Shown: positions 8,746-17,522 of the stretch, in pieces | How positions within the stretch are numbered: the first letter of the stretch is position 1 | How the letters are laid out: every line of letters starts with the position of its first letter | From: Acidobacteriota bacterium | GTDB taxonomy: Bacteria > Acidobacteriota > Terriglobia > Terriglobales > Acidobacteriaceae | Length of the DNA stretch: 47,047 bases | Direction of reading: 5' to 3' | NCBI GenBank assembly: GCA_021813745.1 | Contig: JAKAJO010000059.1 | Span: 1 to 47,047 of the forward strand | The notes under the pieces: generated by a model | Seen by the model: only the letters and a program-made list of their open reading frames with translations | Databases searched by the model: none | Told to the model about the DNA's origin: nothing | Position numbers and translations under genes: made by a program

Positions 8746-10158
8746 CTACTCACGCGCCGCCTTCAGCATCGCCGCCACGCTTCGCTCCACATCCTCGGTG
8801 GTCGTCACCCAGGATGACACGCTGATCCGCATCGCCGTCCGCCCTTGCCACACCGTCGAGCCGCACCAGCACGTGCCGTCCTGCTGGATCCGCGCGATCG
8901 TCCGCAGCGTCTTCTCCTTCGATCCGAAGGACACCAGCACTTGGTTGATCACAACCTCATTCAGGATTTCAAACCCCGCTGCGCGCAGTGCTTCGGCAAA
9001 GCGCCGGGCATGGCCAATCGTCCGCTCGACCAAGTCGGCCATGCCGCTCCTGCCCAGTTGCCGCAACGCCGCCCAAAGTTCCACACCGCGCGCCCGCCGC
9101 GAAAATTCCGGCGTATAGTCGGCCGGTTCCCGCCGCGCGCCCAGCACAAGGTAAGGAGCATCGATCGACATCGCCGCCCGCAGCTCTTCCGGATTCCGCA
9201 CCAGCGCCAGCCCGCAGTCATAGCCGCTATTTGGCCACTTGTGCCCATCCGTCGCCCAGGAATCCGCCTGGTCAAATCCAGCCGTCAAGTGTCGAGATGC
9301 AGGCGAAGCCGCAGCCCACATGCCGAACGCCCCATCCACATGCACCCACGCGCCCGCCTTCCGCGCCGCCGGAATCAGCTCCAAAGCCGGGTCAAAGGCT
9401 CCCGTATTCACATTCCCCGCCTGGAGGCAAAGGATAGTCCGGCTGTCCAGGTGCGGCAGAGCATCGGCCCGCATCCGCCCCTGGCCATCCACCGGCACGC
9501 GTACCACCCGACTCCTCCCTAACCCCAACAATCCTAGGGCCTTGCTCAATGACGGATGCGCCTCTTCGCCGGCCACCACCCGCAACTCCGGCGCACCACA
9601 CAGGCCGTCGTTCTCCACATCCCAGCCCAGCCGCGCAAAGAGCGCATGCCGTGCCGCAGCCAAAGCGGAAAAATTCGCCATCGTGGCCCCGGTCACCACA
9701 GCCCCTCCGGTGCCTCTGGGCAGGCCCAGCAATTCCCGAGTCCACTCCAGCGCCGTCGCCTCCAGCTCCGCCGCAACTGGGGATTGCACCCAAAACGAGG
9801 CATTCTGATCCCACGCGCTCACCAGCCACGCCGCCCCCATCGCCGCCGGCAAGCAGCCTCCGTTCACAAAGCCAAAGTAACGTCCGCTGTTCTTCGCCAC
9901 CGTTGCCGGTGCGCCCACTCTGTCGAGTTGCTCCAGAATGACTTCCGGGCTTTCAGGTGCATCCTGCAGCGGCCCACGCAAGCTCTCCAGCGCGTCCACC
10001 GCGGCCGCCTCCGGACGCACCGGACGGTCCTCCATTCCCTGGAGATAGGCCACCGCTGAACTCAGCGCACGCTGCAGAATCGGTACGTACTGGTCATAAA
10101 GAGTTTGCTTGGAAGATGACACGGGACAGGCACCGCAGGACATGGCTGAGTGTAGCAT
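8746..10158 (-). CDS. PLP-dependent group II decarboxylase (aromatic amino acid / glutamate decarboxylase superfamily)
   Basis: 470 residues from ATG 10158; ATG 10143 is possible and neither has a strong ribosome-binding site. Fold-type I features are visible: His201 (EEAHPS, stacks on PLP), Asp275 in HVDGAFG (pairs with the pyridine nitrogen) and Lys307 in ATDGHKWPN (Schiff base). Relatives decarboxylate tyrosine, tryptophan, DOPA or glutamate; the substrate cannot be fixed from the sequence. The N-terminus has an unusual cysteine cluster (MSCGACP). The gene is divergent from rimP, and its start lies 5 nt from the rimP -35 box, so the two promoters may interfere. Confidence 0.87.
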   Translation of the reverse strand: MLHSAMSCGACPVSSSKQTLYDQYVPILQRALSSAVAYLQGMEDRPVRPEAAAVDALESLRGPLQDAPESPEVILEQLDRVGAPATVAKNSGRYFGFVNGGCLPAAMGAAWLVSAWDQNASFWVQSPVAAELEATALEWTRELLGLPRGTGGAVVTGATMANFSALAAARHALFARLGWDVENDGLCGAPELRVVAGEEAHPSLSKALGLLGLGRSRVVRVPVDGQGRMRADALPHLDSRTILCLQAGNVNTGAFDPALELIPAARKAGAWVHVDGAFGMWAAASPASRHLTAGFDQADSWATDGHKWPNSGYDCGLALVRNPEELRAAMSIDAPYLVLGARREPADYTPEFSRRARGVELWAALRQLGRSGMADLVERTIGHARRFAEALRAAGFEILNEVVINQVLVSFGSKEKTLRTIARIQQDGTCWCGSTVWQGRTAMRISVSSWVTTTEDVERSVAAMLKAARE

Positions 10159-10163
10159 TCCCG

Positions 10164-10192
10164 TTGAATTTCCCGCCGTTTCGCCGTATCCT
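10164..10192 (+). promoter_or_regulatory. Predicted sigma70-type promoter of rimP-nusA-infB
   Basis: TTGAAT at 10164-10169 and TATCCT at 10187-10192 are separated by 17 bp. The expected start near 10199 would give a leader of about 148 nt before the rimP GTG. Confidence 0.6.
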
Positions 10193-10253
10193 GAAAGAGC
10201 AGACGAGTTTGTCCGCCTGGGTTGCCATGGGTTTGCTGGCTGGCGGAGAGATG

Positions 10254-10280
10254 AGTGGGCTTACGGCCCACTTTTTGTTT
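10254..10280 (+). terminator. Leader terminator (putative attenuator) upstream of rimP
   Basis: A perfect 7-bp stem AGTGGGC/GCCCACT with loop TTACG is followed by TTTT, G and TTT. It lies between the predicted promoter and the rimP start, in the direction of the operon, and no gene precedes it on this strand, so it can only act on the rimP leader transcript. Upstream, TCCGCC (about 10212) can pair with GGCGGA (about 10243). Downstream, CCCGCT/AGCGGG encloses a GGAG/CTCC stem. An in-frame ATG at 10251, preceded by GGAGAG, overlaps the hairpin and might encode a leader peptide or an N-terminal extension. Confidence 0.6.
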
Positions 10281-10346
10281 GGCTTGAAATGTCCCGCTCG
10301 AACAGGAGCGAAGTGCCTCCGATTCAGCGGGTTAGGAAATGACGCG

Positions 10347-10937
10347 GTGAGACTGGACGCAATCCGATCGGCGGCTGAACGGGTCGCCGCCTCGCATGGG
10401 CTGGAGGTGGTGGACATCGAGTTTGCCGGTCCCGCCAAGGATCGCATCCTGCGCGTTTTCCTGGAGAAGAACGCCGAAGGCCGTGCCAGACTCAAGGCGG
10501 CCATCGAGGCCGGAACCGAGGGCGAGGAACTCCCCGAACGGCTGCGCGAAGGCCGGCTGAGCATCGAGCAGCTCTCCGGCATCACGCATGAAGATTGCAC
10601 GGAATTCAGCCGCGACTTTGGCACGCTGCTGGATGTGGAGGATCTGGTTCCCGGCGGCGAGTACACGCTTGAGGCCAGCTCCCCCGGCCTGGATCGCAAG
10701 TTGACCCGGCCCGAAGAATTTCAACGCTTTACCGGATGTCTCGTGAAGGTCCAGACCTTCGAGCCCATCCGCAACAACCGACACTGGCAAGGTCGCCTGC
10801 AAGGATGCGAAGGCACGTCCATCCTCCTTGACCTCAGCGCGATCCACCAGAACAGCAAGAGCCGCAAGGCAGGGGTCAGTACTGTTGAAATCGCCCTCGG
10901 CAACATTGAGAAGGCACAGCTGATTCCAGAGATTTAA
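10347..10937 (+). CDS. rimP: Ribosome maturation factor RimP
   Basis: 196 residues from GTG 10347 (VRLDAIRSAAERVAASHG), chosen because homology starts here; AGGA lies about 10 nt upstream. The N-terminal domain (GLEVVDIEFAG, ILRVFLEK) and the conserved CTEFSRDFGTLLDVEDLVPGG-type segment, followed by LEASSPGLDRKLTRPEEF, are clear. The C-terminal SH3-like domain ends in IALGNIEKAQLIPEI. A roughly 35-residue charged insert (about 40-75) makes it longer than the usual 150-170. RimP assists 30S assembly. It is first in the classic rimP-nusA-infB operon. Confidence 0.92.
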   Translation: MRLDAIRSAAERVAASHGLEVVDIEFAGPAKDRILRVFLEKNAEGRARLKAAIEAGTEGEELPERLREGRLSIEQLSGITHEDCTEFSRDFGTLLDVEDLVPGGEYTLEASSPGLDRKLTRPEEFQRFTGCLVKVQTFEPIRNNRHWQGRLQGCEGTSILLDLSAIHQNSKSRKAGVSTVEIALGNIEKAQLIPEI

Positions 10938-10943
10938 GGAAAA

Positions 10944-11036
10944 GGGACCAGGGACTGGAGACTCGGAATCAGACGGCAGGATTCGGCGAGCGAGCTTGCC
11001 GGCCATCGGATGAATTCGTCTCAACTCCCCGGCCCC
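10944..11036 (+). repeat. Inverted heptad element, rimP-nusA gap
   Basis: The left block starts 6 nt after the rimP stop with units GGGACCA, GGGACTG, GAGACTC, in exact 7-bp register (10944-10964). The right block, 11016-11036, reads on the opposite strand GGGGCCG, GGGAGTT, GAGACGA, so unit order and sequence mirror the left block. The spacer is 51 bp. Confidence 0.55.
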
Positions 11037-11063
11037 TCCAACAGAGAAGAGAGCAAGCATCGT

Positions 11064-12536
11064 ATGGCCAGCGCTTTGTATCAGAGCATCGAACTCCTCA
11101 GTCGCGAGAAGGGCATCGAGCCCGAGATCGTCGTTGGAGCCGTGGAAGAGGCAATCGCCCTCGCCACCCGCAAGTACTACAAGACCCAGGAAAACATGCG
11201 CGGGGAGCTGAATAAGGACACGGGCGAAATCACCGCCTACGTCTACAAGACCGTCGTGGCCAGCGAGGATGAAATTGAGGACCCAATCAATCAGATTACC
11301 CTCGCAGAGGCCAGTGAGCTCGCCCCCGGCGTCGAAGTCGGAAGCGAAATTCGTCTCTACCGCGACACCAGTCCCCTCGGTCGCATTGCGGCGCAGCTAG
11401 CCAAACAGGTCATCTTCCAGAAGGTTCGCGAAGCCGAGCGCGACACCGTGTTCCAGGAGTATGCGCACCGCGAAAAGGAAGTCCTCAACGCCACCGTGAA
11501 GCGCATTGAGGGCCAGGACATCATCTTCGATCTCGGCAAGGCTGAGGCCCGCTGCCCCAAACGGGAACAATCGCGACTGGAGCAGTTCACCGTGGGCGAG
11601 CGCGTCCGCGTGGTGCTCATCAAGGTCGATCGCGCCGCCAAGGGACCCCAGGTCATCGTCTCGCGCGCCGCGCCGGAGCTGGTCTCGAACCTGTTTCAGT
11701 CAGAAGTTCCTGAGATTTACGACAACACGGTCGTCATCCGGGCCATCGCCCGCGAGGCCGGCGAGCGCACCAAGATCGCCGTCCAGTCGCGCGACAAGGA
11801 CGTGGATCCCGTTGGCGCCTGCGTCGGGATGAAGGGCATGCGCGTGCAGTCCATCATCCGCGAACTGCGCGGCGAGAAGATCGATATCATCGAATACTCC
11901 GATGAGATCACGACCTTTGCCGAGAAGGCCCTTCAGCCTGCCAAGGTCAGCCGCGTTTCCATCACTGACCTGACAGACAAGCAGCTCGAAGTCATCGTCG
12001 ACGACACGCAGCTTTCGCTCGCTATCGGCAAGAAGGGCCAGAACGTGCGCCTCGCCGCCAAGCTCCTCGGCTGGAAGATCGACATCAAGAGCGAAGAAGA
12101 GAAGCGCCAGGAAGTTGAGCAGCAGATGCAGGCCATGTCCGGCGGGCCCAGCACGCCCATCGAACAGGTCACCGAGCTGGGCGAAGGCATTATCCAGAAG
12201 CTCGTCGCCGCAGGGATCACCACCGTCGAAGGCCTCGCCGACATGACGCCCGAACAGCTGGAAGAAATCCCGGGCATCGGCGAAAAGACGCTCGAGCGCA
12301 TCAGCGTTGCAGTACGCCATTACTTTGGGCATTTTGAAGAGGGCGAACCTGAGGCACCATCCGCAGAGACGCCCGCTGCTGAAGCGGAAGGGGTCGCTGC
12401 GGAAGTGACGGAAGAAACAACTGCGCCGGAAGCGGCCGAGGCCACCGCATCAGAGGAAGCGGCAACGCCTGCTCCGGTGGAAGAAGAGACAGGATCGAAC
12501 GAAGAAGTGAAGGCGGCAGAGGACGAGGATGCGTAA
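11064..12536 (+). CDS. nusA: Transcription termination/antitermination factor NusA
   Basis: 490 residues from ATG 11064 (MASALYQSIELLSREKG), where homology begins; an upstream in-frame ATG at 11010 would add a non-conserved stretch. The order is an RNA-polymerase-binding N-terminal domain (1-130), S1 (about 135-200), KH1 and KH2 (VGACVGMKGMRVQSI and LAIGKKGQNVRLAAKL), one helix-hairpin-helix region (ITTVEGLADMTPEQL, IPGIGEKTLERI), and an acidic Ala/Glu tail of about 60 residues. NusA modulates pausing and intrinsic termination, so the upstream attenuator could give feedback; that is inference. Confidence 0.96.
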   Translation: MASALYQSIELLSREKGIEPEIVVGAVEEAIALATRKYYKTQENMRGELNKDTGEITAYVYKTVVASEDEIEDPINQITLAEASELAPGVEVGSEIRLYRDTSPLGRIAAQLAKQVIFQKVREAERDTVFQEYAHREKEVLNATVKRIEGQDIIFDLGKAEARCPKREQSRLEQFTVGERVRVVLIKVDRAAKGPQVIVSRAAPELVSNLFQSEVPEIYDNTVVIRAIAREAGERTKIAVQSRDKDVDPVGACVGMKGMRVQSIIRELRGEKIDIIEYSDEITTFAEKALQPAKVSRVSITDLTDKQLEVIVDDTQLSLAIGKKGQNVRLAAKLLGWKIDIKSEEEKRQEVEQQMQAMSGGPSTPIEQVTELGEGIIQKLVAAGITTVEGLADMTPEQLEEIPGIGEKTLERISVAVRHYFGHFEEGEPEAPSAETPAAEAEGVAAEVTEETTAPEAAEATASEEAATPAPVEEETGSNEEVKAAEDEDA

Positions 12537-12654
12537 GAAGCATCGTTCGTTCACCTGTCATTCAGGCAATAATAGTAGTGTGAAACGCAGCCACTGCCAT
12601 GGAGTAGCCATGAGCGACTAAGGGCTTTGGGATGCACCTTTCGAAAAGAGGCAG

Positions 12655-15600
12655 ATGAGTAAGGTTCGAATCAACGATCTAGCGCGCGAGATGGAGGTCA
12701 AGAGCAAGCAGGTTCTTGACGTGCTCGCAGAGCTGGGCCTGGGCGCCGGCAAAACCCACTCCAGCTCCATTGAAGAACACGAGGCAGAGAAGGTGCGCGC
12801 ACACTTCGACCGCGGCCGCACCTCGGCTGCAGGTGGTGCCGGGTCCCGTTCGGCCGCAGGCACAATTGCACCCAAAATTGATCTCTCCCATGTCTCCAAG
12901 CCCGGCGACGTGATGAAGGCCATCCTGGCTAAAAAGCAGCAGGAAGAAGAGGAAGCGCGCAAAAGCCACGCGCCCGCCAAGCCCGCCGCGCCCGTAACCA
13001 AGGCGGCGGCCAAGCCGACGGTCGCAGCGGCTCCCAAGGCCGATGCACCTGCACCGGCTGCTCCCGCCAAGCCCGCACCGCGCAAAATCGTTCCTCCGGT
13101 GCGTCCTGCGCCTCCCATTGTTTCCGTTCCAGCCACCCCGGCAATCGCCAGCCGTCCGCCTGCCGGAGCAGTTGTGGCCAAGCCACCGGCAGGCGCCACC
13201 GCGCGTCCGGCAGTGGCGGTCGTGCCGCCAGCGGTCGCGGTTGTCGTCAAGCCTCCGGTTGCTCCGCATCCGCCACGTGAAGTGGCTGTGACTGTCACGG
13301 AGCCTGCGCCCGCTGTGGTCAAGCCCGTGGTGCAGGCGCCGCCGCCCGCGCCCGCGCCTGAGGTGGCAGCCGCTCCTCCCGCGCATGTGGCTGAGCCTGT
13401 TCCCCCCCCGGTCGAATCCACGCCCACTCCGGCTCCCGCGGCACCAGAGACCATTTCCCTCGCTGCCTCCAGTGCGCCTGCCCCGCCGGAAAGCAGCGCT
13501 GCCGCTCCCGCGCCTGCCGTTTCACCTGCTCCTGCCGCTCCGCCCGCGCCGCCGGTTCGCCGCGTCGTGATGCCGCAGACGGGTCCGCGCCCTGTTTACA
13601 AGGCACCGCCGGTCGTTCCCGGCGCCGTACCACCCGCAGCCCAGGCTGGCGGCCTCCAGCGTGGCCGTCCCATCTTTGATCGTCGTCCTGCCGGTGCGCC
13701 TGGCAGTTTCCCGCCGCGCCAGCAAGGCGCGCCTGGTCAATTCCCTGGCGGACCCCGACCCAAGCATCCCACGCGCACCGCTCCCGGCGGATTCGCTGGT
13801 CCGGGCGCGCCCGGCGGCCGTCCCGGCTTTGGACAGCGCCCCGGCTTCGGTGGTCCTCGTCCCGGTGGTTTCGGCGGACCGCGCCCTGGTGGCTTTGGTC
13901 CCGGCAGCGCGCCACCGCCCGGCGAAGCGCCGCGTCCGCAACGCGCTCCCGCCAAGGGCCGTGGCCGTGGCCAACAGCAGTACCCCAAGACCAAAGAAGG
14001 CCCCATGAAGGGCTTTGTGCCGCCGCCGCGCCTGAGCGGAACCGCACAATACAGCAACGAGCCCCTGCCCATCACGCGGGAAATCACTGTCACTGAGGGG
14101 ATCAGCGTCAAGGATCTGGCCGAGAAGCTTGAGATCCGCGCCAAGGATCTCATCGCCACCCTGCTCATGCGGGGCGTCTTCGTCACCGTCAACCAGTCAC
14201 TCGACTCCGAGATGGTCAAGGATGTCGCTGCGAAGTTCGGCGCCGCCGCCAACGTGATCAGCTACGAAGAGGAACTCGAGAACCAGGCGATTGAAGAGGT
14301 CCTCGACACGGACAACATGGATGCCATCGAGGTGCCCCGTGCGCCTGTTGTCACCGTCATGGGCCACGTCGACCACGGCAAGACCAGCCTCCTCGACGCC
14401 ATCCGCGAGACCGACGTCGCCGCAGGCGAGGCCGGCGGCATCACCCAGCACATCGGCGCCTACAAGGTGAAGTTTGCCAAGGAAGGCTCACCCGCCTCCG
14501 GCCGCGAGATTGTCTTCCTTGACACACCAGGCCACGAGGCCTTTACCCGCATGCGCGCCCGCGGCGCCAAGGTTACAGACATTGTCGTGATCGTCGTCGC
14601 AGCAGACGACGGCGTCATGCCGCAGACCCTTGAAGCCATCGACCACGCCAAGGCTGCGGAAGTGCCCATCATCGTGGCCGTCAACAAGATCGACAAACCC
14701 GAAGCCAACCCCGACCGCGTCAAGAAGCAGCTCGCGGATCGCGGCCTCATCCCGGAAGAATGGGCGGGCGGTGGCGAAAGCTCCACCGTCTTCGTCGAGG
14801 TCTCTGCCAAGAAGCGGCTCAACCTCGATCTGCTGCTCGAGATGATCTGCCTCGTCAGCGACATCAAAGCGCCCAAGGCCACACCCAGCCGCAAGGCTGT
14901 TGGCTCGGTACTTGAAGCCAAGCTCGATCGCGGTCGCGGTGCCGTGGCCACCGTCCTGGTGCAGGACGGCACGCTCCGCCTCAATGACAGCTACATCGTC
15001 GGCAACACCTTCGGCAAGGTCCGCGCCATGTTTGACGATCGCGGCCGCCCGCTCGAAGAGGCCGGCCCGTCCACGCCGGTCGAAGTGCTCGGTCTTGAGG
15101 CCATGCCCGACGCGGGCGACACCTTCCTCGTGGTCGCAGACCGCGACAAGGCCAAGGGCATTGCCCAGTACCGCAAGATGAAGGAGCGCGAGGCACAGCT
15201 TGCCAAAAGCTCCCGCGTCACGCTGGAAGGGCTCTCCGAGCAGATTCGCCAGGCCGGAATCAAAGACCTCGCCCTCATTCTCAAAGGCGATGTCACCGGC
15301 TCGGTCGAGGTGCTCGCCGACTCGCTCATCAAGATGTCCACCGAGAAGGTGCGCATCAAAGTCATCCGCTCCGGCGTTGGCTCCATCACGGAGAGCGACG
15401 TCCTCCTTGCGACGGCGTCGAACGCAATCGTCATTGGCTTCAACGTCCGTCCTGAGCGCAAGGCGGCAGAGCTCGCCCAACAGGAGGGCGTCGACATCCG
15501 CCTGCACTCCATCATCTACGAGTTGCAGGACGAGATTCGCCTCGCCATGATGGGCTTGCTCGAACCGACCTTCAAGGAAAACTACCTCGGTCGTGCCGAG

Positions 15601-15897
15601 GTGCTCAACATCTTCAGAATTCCGAAGGTGGGCACCATCGCCGGCTGCAGAGTGCAGGATGGCGTGATCCGCCGCGATGCCGAAATCAAGGTGATGCGCG
15701 ACGGCGAACAGGTCTTCAAAGGCAAGATCGGCTCGCTCAAACGCTTCAAGGACGACGCCCGCGAAGTCACCAACGGCATGGAGTGCGGCATCGGCATCGC
15801 CAACTTCGGCGACCTGAAGGCAGGCGACATCCTCGAAGCCTTCTCGACCGAGAAGATGGCCGCCGACCTCGGCGCGCTGACTTCAGCCAAGGCATAA
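12655..15897 (+). CDS. infB: Translation initiation factor IF-2
   Basis: 1080 residues from ATG 12655, with AGAGG upstream. An IF2_N module (1-55) is followed by about 400 residues of Ala/Pro/Lys linker. That includes repeats of the type [11 protein letters not shown] around 395-415. A second IF2_N (about 475-530) comes next, then the GTPase domain: G1 GHVDHGKT at 570-577, DTPGHEAF at 623 and NKID at 677. Domains II, III and IV follow. IF-2 brings fMet-tRNA to the 30S subunit and promotes subunit joining. The 118-bp gap after nusA shows no terminator. A strong terminator follows the gene. Confidence 0.97.
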   Translation: MSKVRINDLAREMEVKSKQVLDVLAELGLGAGKTHSSSIEEHEAEKVRAHFDRGRTSAAGGAGSRSAAGTIAPKIDLSHVSKPGDVMKAILAKKQQEEEEARKSHAPAKPAAPVTKAAAKPTVAAAPKADAPAPAAPAKPAPRKIVPPVRPAPPIVSVPATPAIASRPPAGAVVAKPPAGATARPAVAVVPPAVAVVVKPPVAPHPPREVAVTVTEPAPAVVKPVVQAPPPAPAPEVAAAPPAHVAEPVPPPVESTPTPAPAAPETISLAASSAPAPPESSAAAPAPAVSPAPAAPPAPPVRRVVMPQTGPRPVYKAPPVVPGAVPPAAQAGGLQRGRPIFDRRPAGAPGSFPPRQQGAPGQFPGGPRPKHPTRTAPGGFAGPGAPGGRPGFGQRPGFGGPRPGGFGGPRPGGFGPGSAPPPGEAPRPQRAPAKGRGRGQQQYPKTKEGPMKGFVPPPRLSGTAQYSNEPLPITREITVTEGISVKDLAEKLEIRAKDLIATLLMRGVFVTVNQSLDSEMVKDVAAKFGAAANVISYEEELENQAIEEVLDTDNMDAIEVPRAPVVTVMGHVDHGKTSLLDAIRETDVAAGEAGGITQHIGAYKVKFAKEGSPASGREIVFLDTPGHEAFTRMRARGAKVTDIVVIVVAADDGVMPQTLEAIDHAKAAEVPIIVAVNKIDKPEANPDRVKKQLADRGLIPEEWAGGGESSTVFVEVSAKKRLNLDLLLEMICLVSDIKAPKATPSRKAVGSVLEAKLDRGRGAVATVLVQDGTLRLNDSYIVGNTFGKVRAMFDDRGRPLEEAGPSTPVEVLGLEAMPDAGDTFLVVADRDKAKGIAQYRKMKEREAQLAKSSRVTLEGLSEQIRQAGIKDLALILKGDVTGSVEVLADSLIKMSTEKVRIKVIRSGVGSITESDVLLATASNAIVIGFNVRPERKAAELAQQEGVDIRLHSIIYELQDEIRLAMMGLLEPTFKENYLGRAEVLNIFRIPKVGTIAGCRVQDGVIRRDAEIKVMRDGEQVFKGKIGSLKRFKDDAREVTNGMECGIGIANFGDLKAGDILEAFSTEKMAADLGALTSAKA

Positions 15898-15919
15898 CAG
15901 CGCCGGACGTTCAAACCGT

Positions 15920-15957
15920 CGGCCCGTGGCAGACTTCTGCCGCGGGCCGTTTTCTTT
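15920..15957 (+). terminator. Intrinsic terminator of the rimP-nusA-infB operon
   Basis: A 13-bp stem (CGGCCCGTGGCAG paired with CTGCCGCGGGCCG, one T-G wobble) and a 4-nt loop are followed by TTTTCTTT. It begins 22 nt after the infB stop. Confidence 0.92.
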
Positions 15958-15994
15958 CCCCTGAAGATATTCCCGCCCGTCACTCCCGCAAGTT

Positions 15995-16005
15995 AGGTCA
16001 GACCT
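15995..16005. promoter_or_regulatory. Operator-like palindrome 1 (GGTCAGACC core), upstream of the polygalacturonase promoter
   Basis: AGGTCAGACCT is a perfect 11-bp palindrome around a central A. Its 9-bp core is the reverse complement of the core at 16081-16089. Its centre is about 74 bp upstream of the predicted transcription start. TGGTNNNACCA-type palindromes are known sites of FadR-subfamily GntR regulators; the regulator here is not in the window. Confidence 0.55.
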
Positions 16006-16037
16006 CTCATCCGTCGCAGAGCCCTTTCTCGCAACGC

Positions 16038-16067
16038 TTGACATCCATCACAAAGTATTCGTATAAA
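16038..16067 (+). promoter_or_regulatory. Strong predicted sigma70-type promoter of the polygalacturonase gene
   Basis: A consensus TTGACA at 16038-16043 and TATAAA at 16062-16067 are separated by 18 bp. The predicted start is near 16074, giving a leader of about 60 nt with AGGAG before ATG 16136. Confidence 0.78.
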
Positions 16068-16079
16068 TTCTTGCTGAAG

Positions 16080-16090
16080 TGGTCTGACCA
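16080..16090. promoter_or_regulatory. Operator-like palindrome 2 (TGGTCTGACCA), just downstream of the promoter
   Basis: A perfect 11-bp palindrome around a central T, centred about +11 from the predicted transcription start, where a bound repressor would block transcription. It has the same 9-bp core as palindrome 1, with centres 85 bp apart (about eight helical turns), so looping is possible. The match to the FadR/GntR class consensus is visible; the regulator is inferred. Confidence 0.65.
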
Positions 16091-16135
16091 ATTATTCCTT
16101 CGCGAAAAACAGGTGATACCTTAGGAGACTGTCTT

Positions 16136-17380
16136 ATGCATACCCGCGGCCTGGCCCAAGCGCTCGGCACATCCGCATTTCTCGTCGTCCTCGCATCCAC
16201 CCTCTCCGCCCAGACACTGGCGACAGGAGACGCTCGCAAGCACATCCCTGAGCCGCACTACCCCATGGTCTGTACGGTCCTGCAGGCTCAGTTCAGCTCC
16301 ACCCAGCGCGCCACGCCGCCCGCCGCGGACGACACCAGCCGACTCGTGTCCGCGCTCTCCTCCTGTGCCGGAACAGGCAAGGCCGTCGTGCTCACTGCCT
16401 CCGGATCGAACGACGCCTTCTACTCCGGCAAGCTTTCGCTCAATGGCGACGCGCTCATCGTTGGGCGCGGCGTCACTCTCTTCGGCAACAACACCTATGG
16501 CAGCTCCGGCGAGTTGATCTCCGTCTCAGGCAACAACCCCGCCATCTTCGGCCCCGGCGTCATCGACGGCCGCGGCGACCTGATCAGCAGCACGCCCCGG
16601 CTTATCAACTCCAAGAACGCAGTCGGCTTCACGGTCTACAACGTCACCCTGCAGCACGCCGCCAAGATGCATCTCTACGTCGAGGGCGGCAGTGACTTCA
16701 CCGCACTCCGTGTACGCATTGAGACGCCCGCCAACACAAAGAACACAGACGGCATCGACATCGACAGCCTCACCAACGCTACCGTTGCCTTCTCGTCCAT
16801 TGAAGACGGCGATGACGGCGTGGCCATCAAAACCAACTCAGGGCCCGCCTCCAACATCACCATCCGCGACAACAAGTTCTACGGCACGCACGGCATTTCC
16901 ATCGGCAGCCAGACAATGCACGGCGTGACCAATGTGCTCCTTGAAGATAACATGCTCTTCGGCACGGACCACTTCGGCAACGTCTCCACCGACAACAACG
17001 GCATCAACATCAAGTCCGACTACGACTGCGGCGGCCTGGTCAAGCAAGTCACCTATCGCCAGACGCACCTCGACGGCATCAAGCACCTGCTCATCTTCAA
17101 CACATCGTATGGAAGCTGCTCGGGGACCAAAGGCATTCCGGTCTACCAGGACATCGTGGTCGACGGCGTCTACGCGCGCAATTCGCAGTCAGGCGCCTAC
17201 TCCGAGTTCGAGGGCTACAATGCCGCGAACCCGCTTGAACTGTTTCTCGCCCATGTCGATCTGGACGTGAATACCCAGCAGAACAGCCAGTACGCCAACG
17301 TCGGGCTGGACGACTCCACCATCACTCCTGCGGGCACTGGGGTGACGGCGTTCCCGTTTAATCTGCATCACGATGAGTAA
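16136..17380 (+). CDS. Secreted polygalacturonase-like glycoside hydrolase, family 28
   Basis: 414 residues with a signal peptide (1-25, ending STLSAQ). Right-handed beta-helix sequence follows. GH28 motifs are NTDGIDID (Asp205), EDGDDGVAIK (Asp226/227) and GTHGISIGS (His252). The usual RIK motif appears as INIKS, keeping Lys293 but with Asn291 where Arg is typical, so subsite -1 or +1 binding may differ. Family members hydrolyse alpha-1,4 galacturonan in pectin, which fits a plant-matter-degrading soil bacterium. It has its own consensus promoter, flanking palindromes and terminator, so it is a regulated single-gene unit. Confidence 0.9.
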   Translation: MHTRGLAQALGTSAFLVVLASTLSAQTLATGDARKHIPEPHYPMVCTVLQAQFSSTQRATPPAADDTSRLVSALSSCAGTGKAVVLTASGSNDAFYSGKLSLNGDALIVGRGVTLFGNNTYGSSGELISVSGNNPAIFGPGVIDGRGDLISSTPRLINSKNAVGFTVYNVTLQHAAKMHLYVEGGSDFTALRVRIETPANTKNTDGIDIDSLTNATVAFSSIEDGDDGVAIKTNSGPASNITIRDNKFYGTHGISIGSQTMHGVTNVLLEDNMLFGTDHFGNVSTDNNGINIKSDYDCGGLVKQVTYRQTHLDGIKHLLIFNTSYGSCSGTKGIPVYQDIVVDGVYARNSQSGAYSEFEGYNAANPLELFLAHVDLDVNTQQNSQYANVGLDDSTITPAGTGVTAFPFNLHHDE

Positions 17381-17449
17381 CAAGAGGTCTCTGACTGGAC
17401 TCATCCGGGCACTGGCCTGATCCGGAGAGTCGTTTCGCACAAGCGCCTT

Positions 17450-17500
17450 GCGCCCTAGCAACCTCCACGATGGAACCGGAGGTGTCAGGGCGCTTCTTTT
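17450..17500 (+). terminator. Intrinsic terminator of the polygalacturonase gene
   Basis: GCGCCCT (17450-17456) pairs with AGGGCGC (17487-17493), with an inner ACCTCC/GGAGGT stem, followed by TTCTTTT. It starts 69 nt after the stop and lies between convergent genes. Confidence 0.85.
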
Positions 17501-17522
17501 GTCTGCACGGCGAATCCCGCCC

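Noticed and set aside
10251..10346. RimP starting at ATG 10251
   Set aside because: The first codons would be the terminator hairpin and the extra 32 residues resemble nothing in RimP; GTG 10347 fits the conserved start. It is kept as a possible leader peptide.
12618..13454. Gly/Ala/Thr-rich minus-strand frame opposite the infB linker
   Set aside because: Complement of the Ala/Pro/Lys low-complexity linker; no start context and no independent support.
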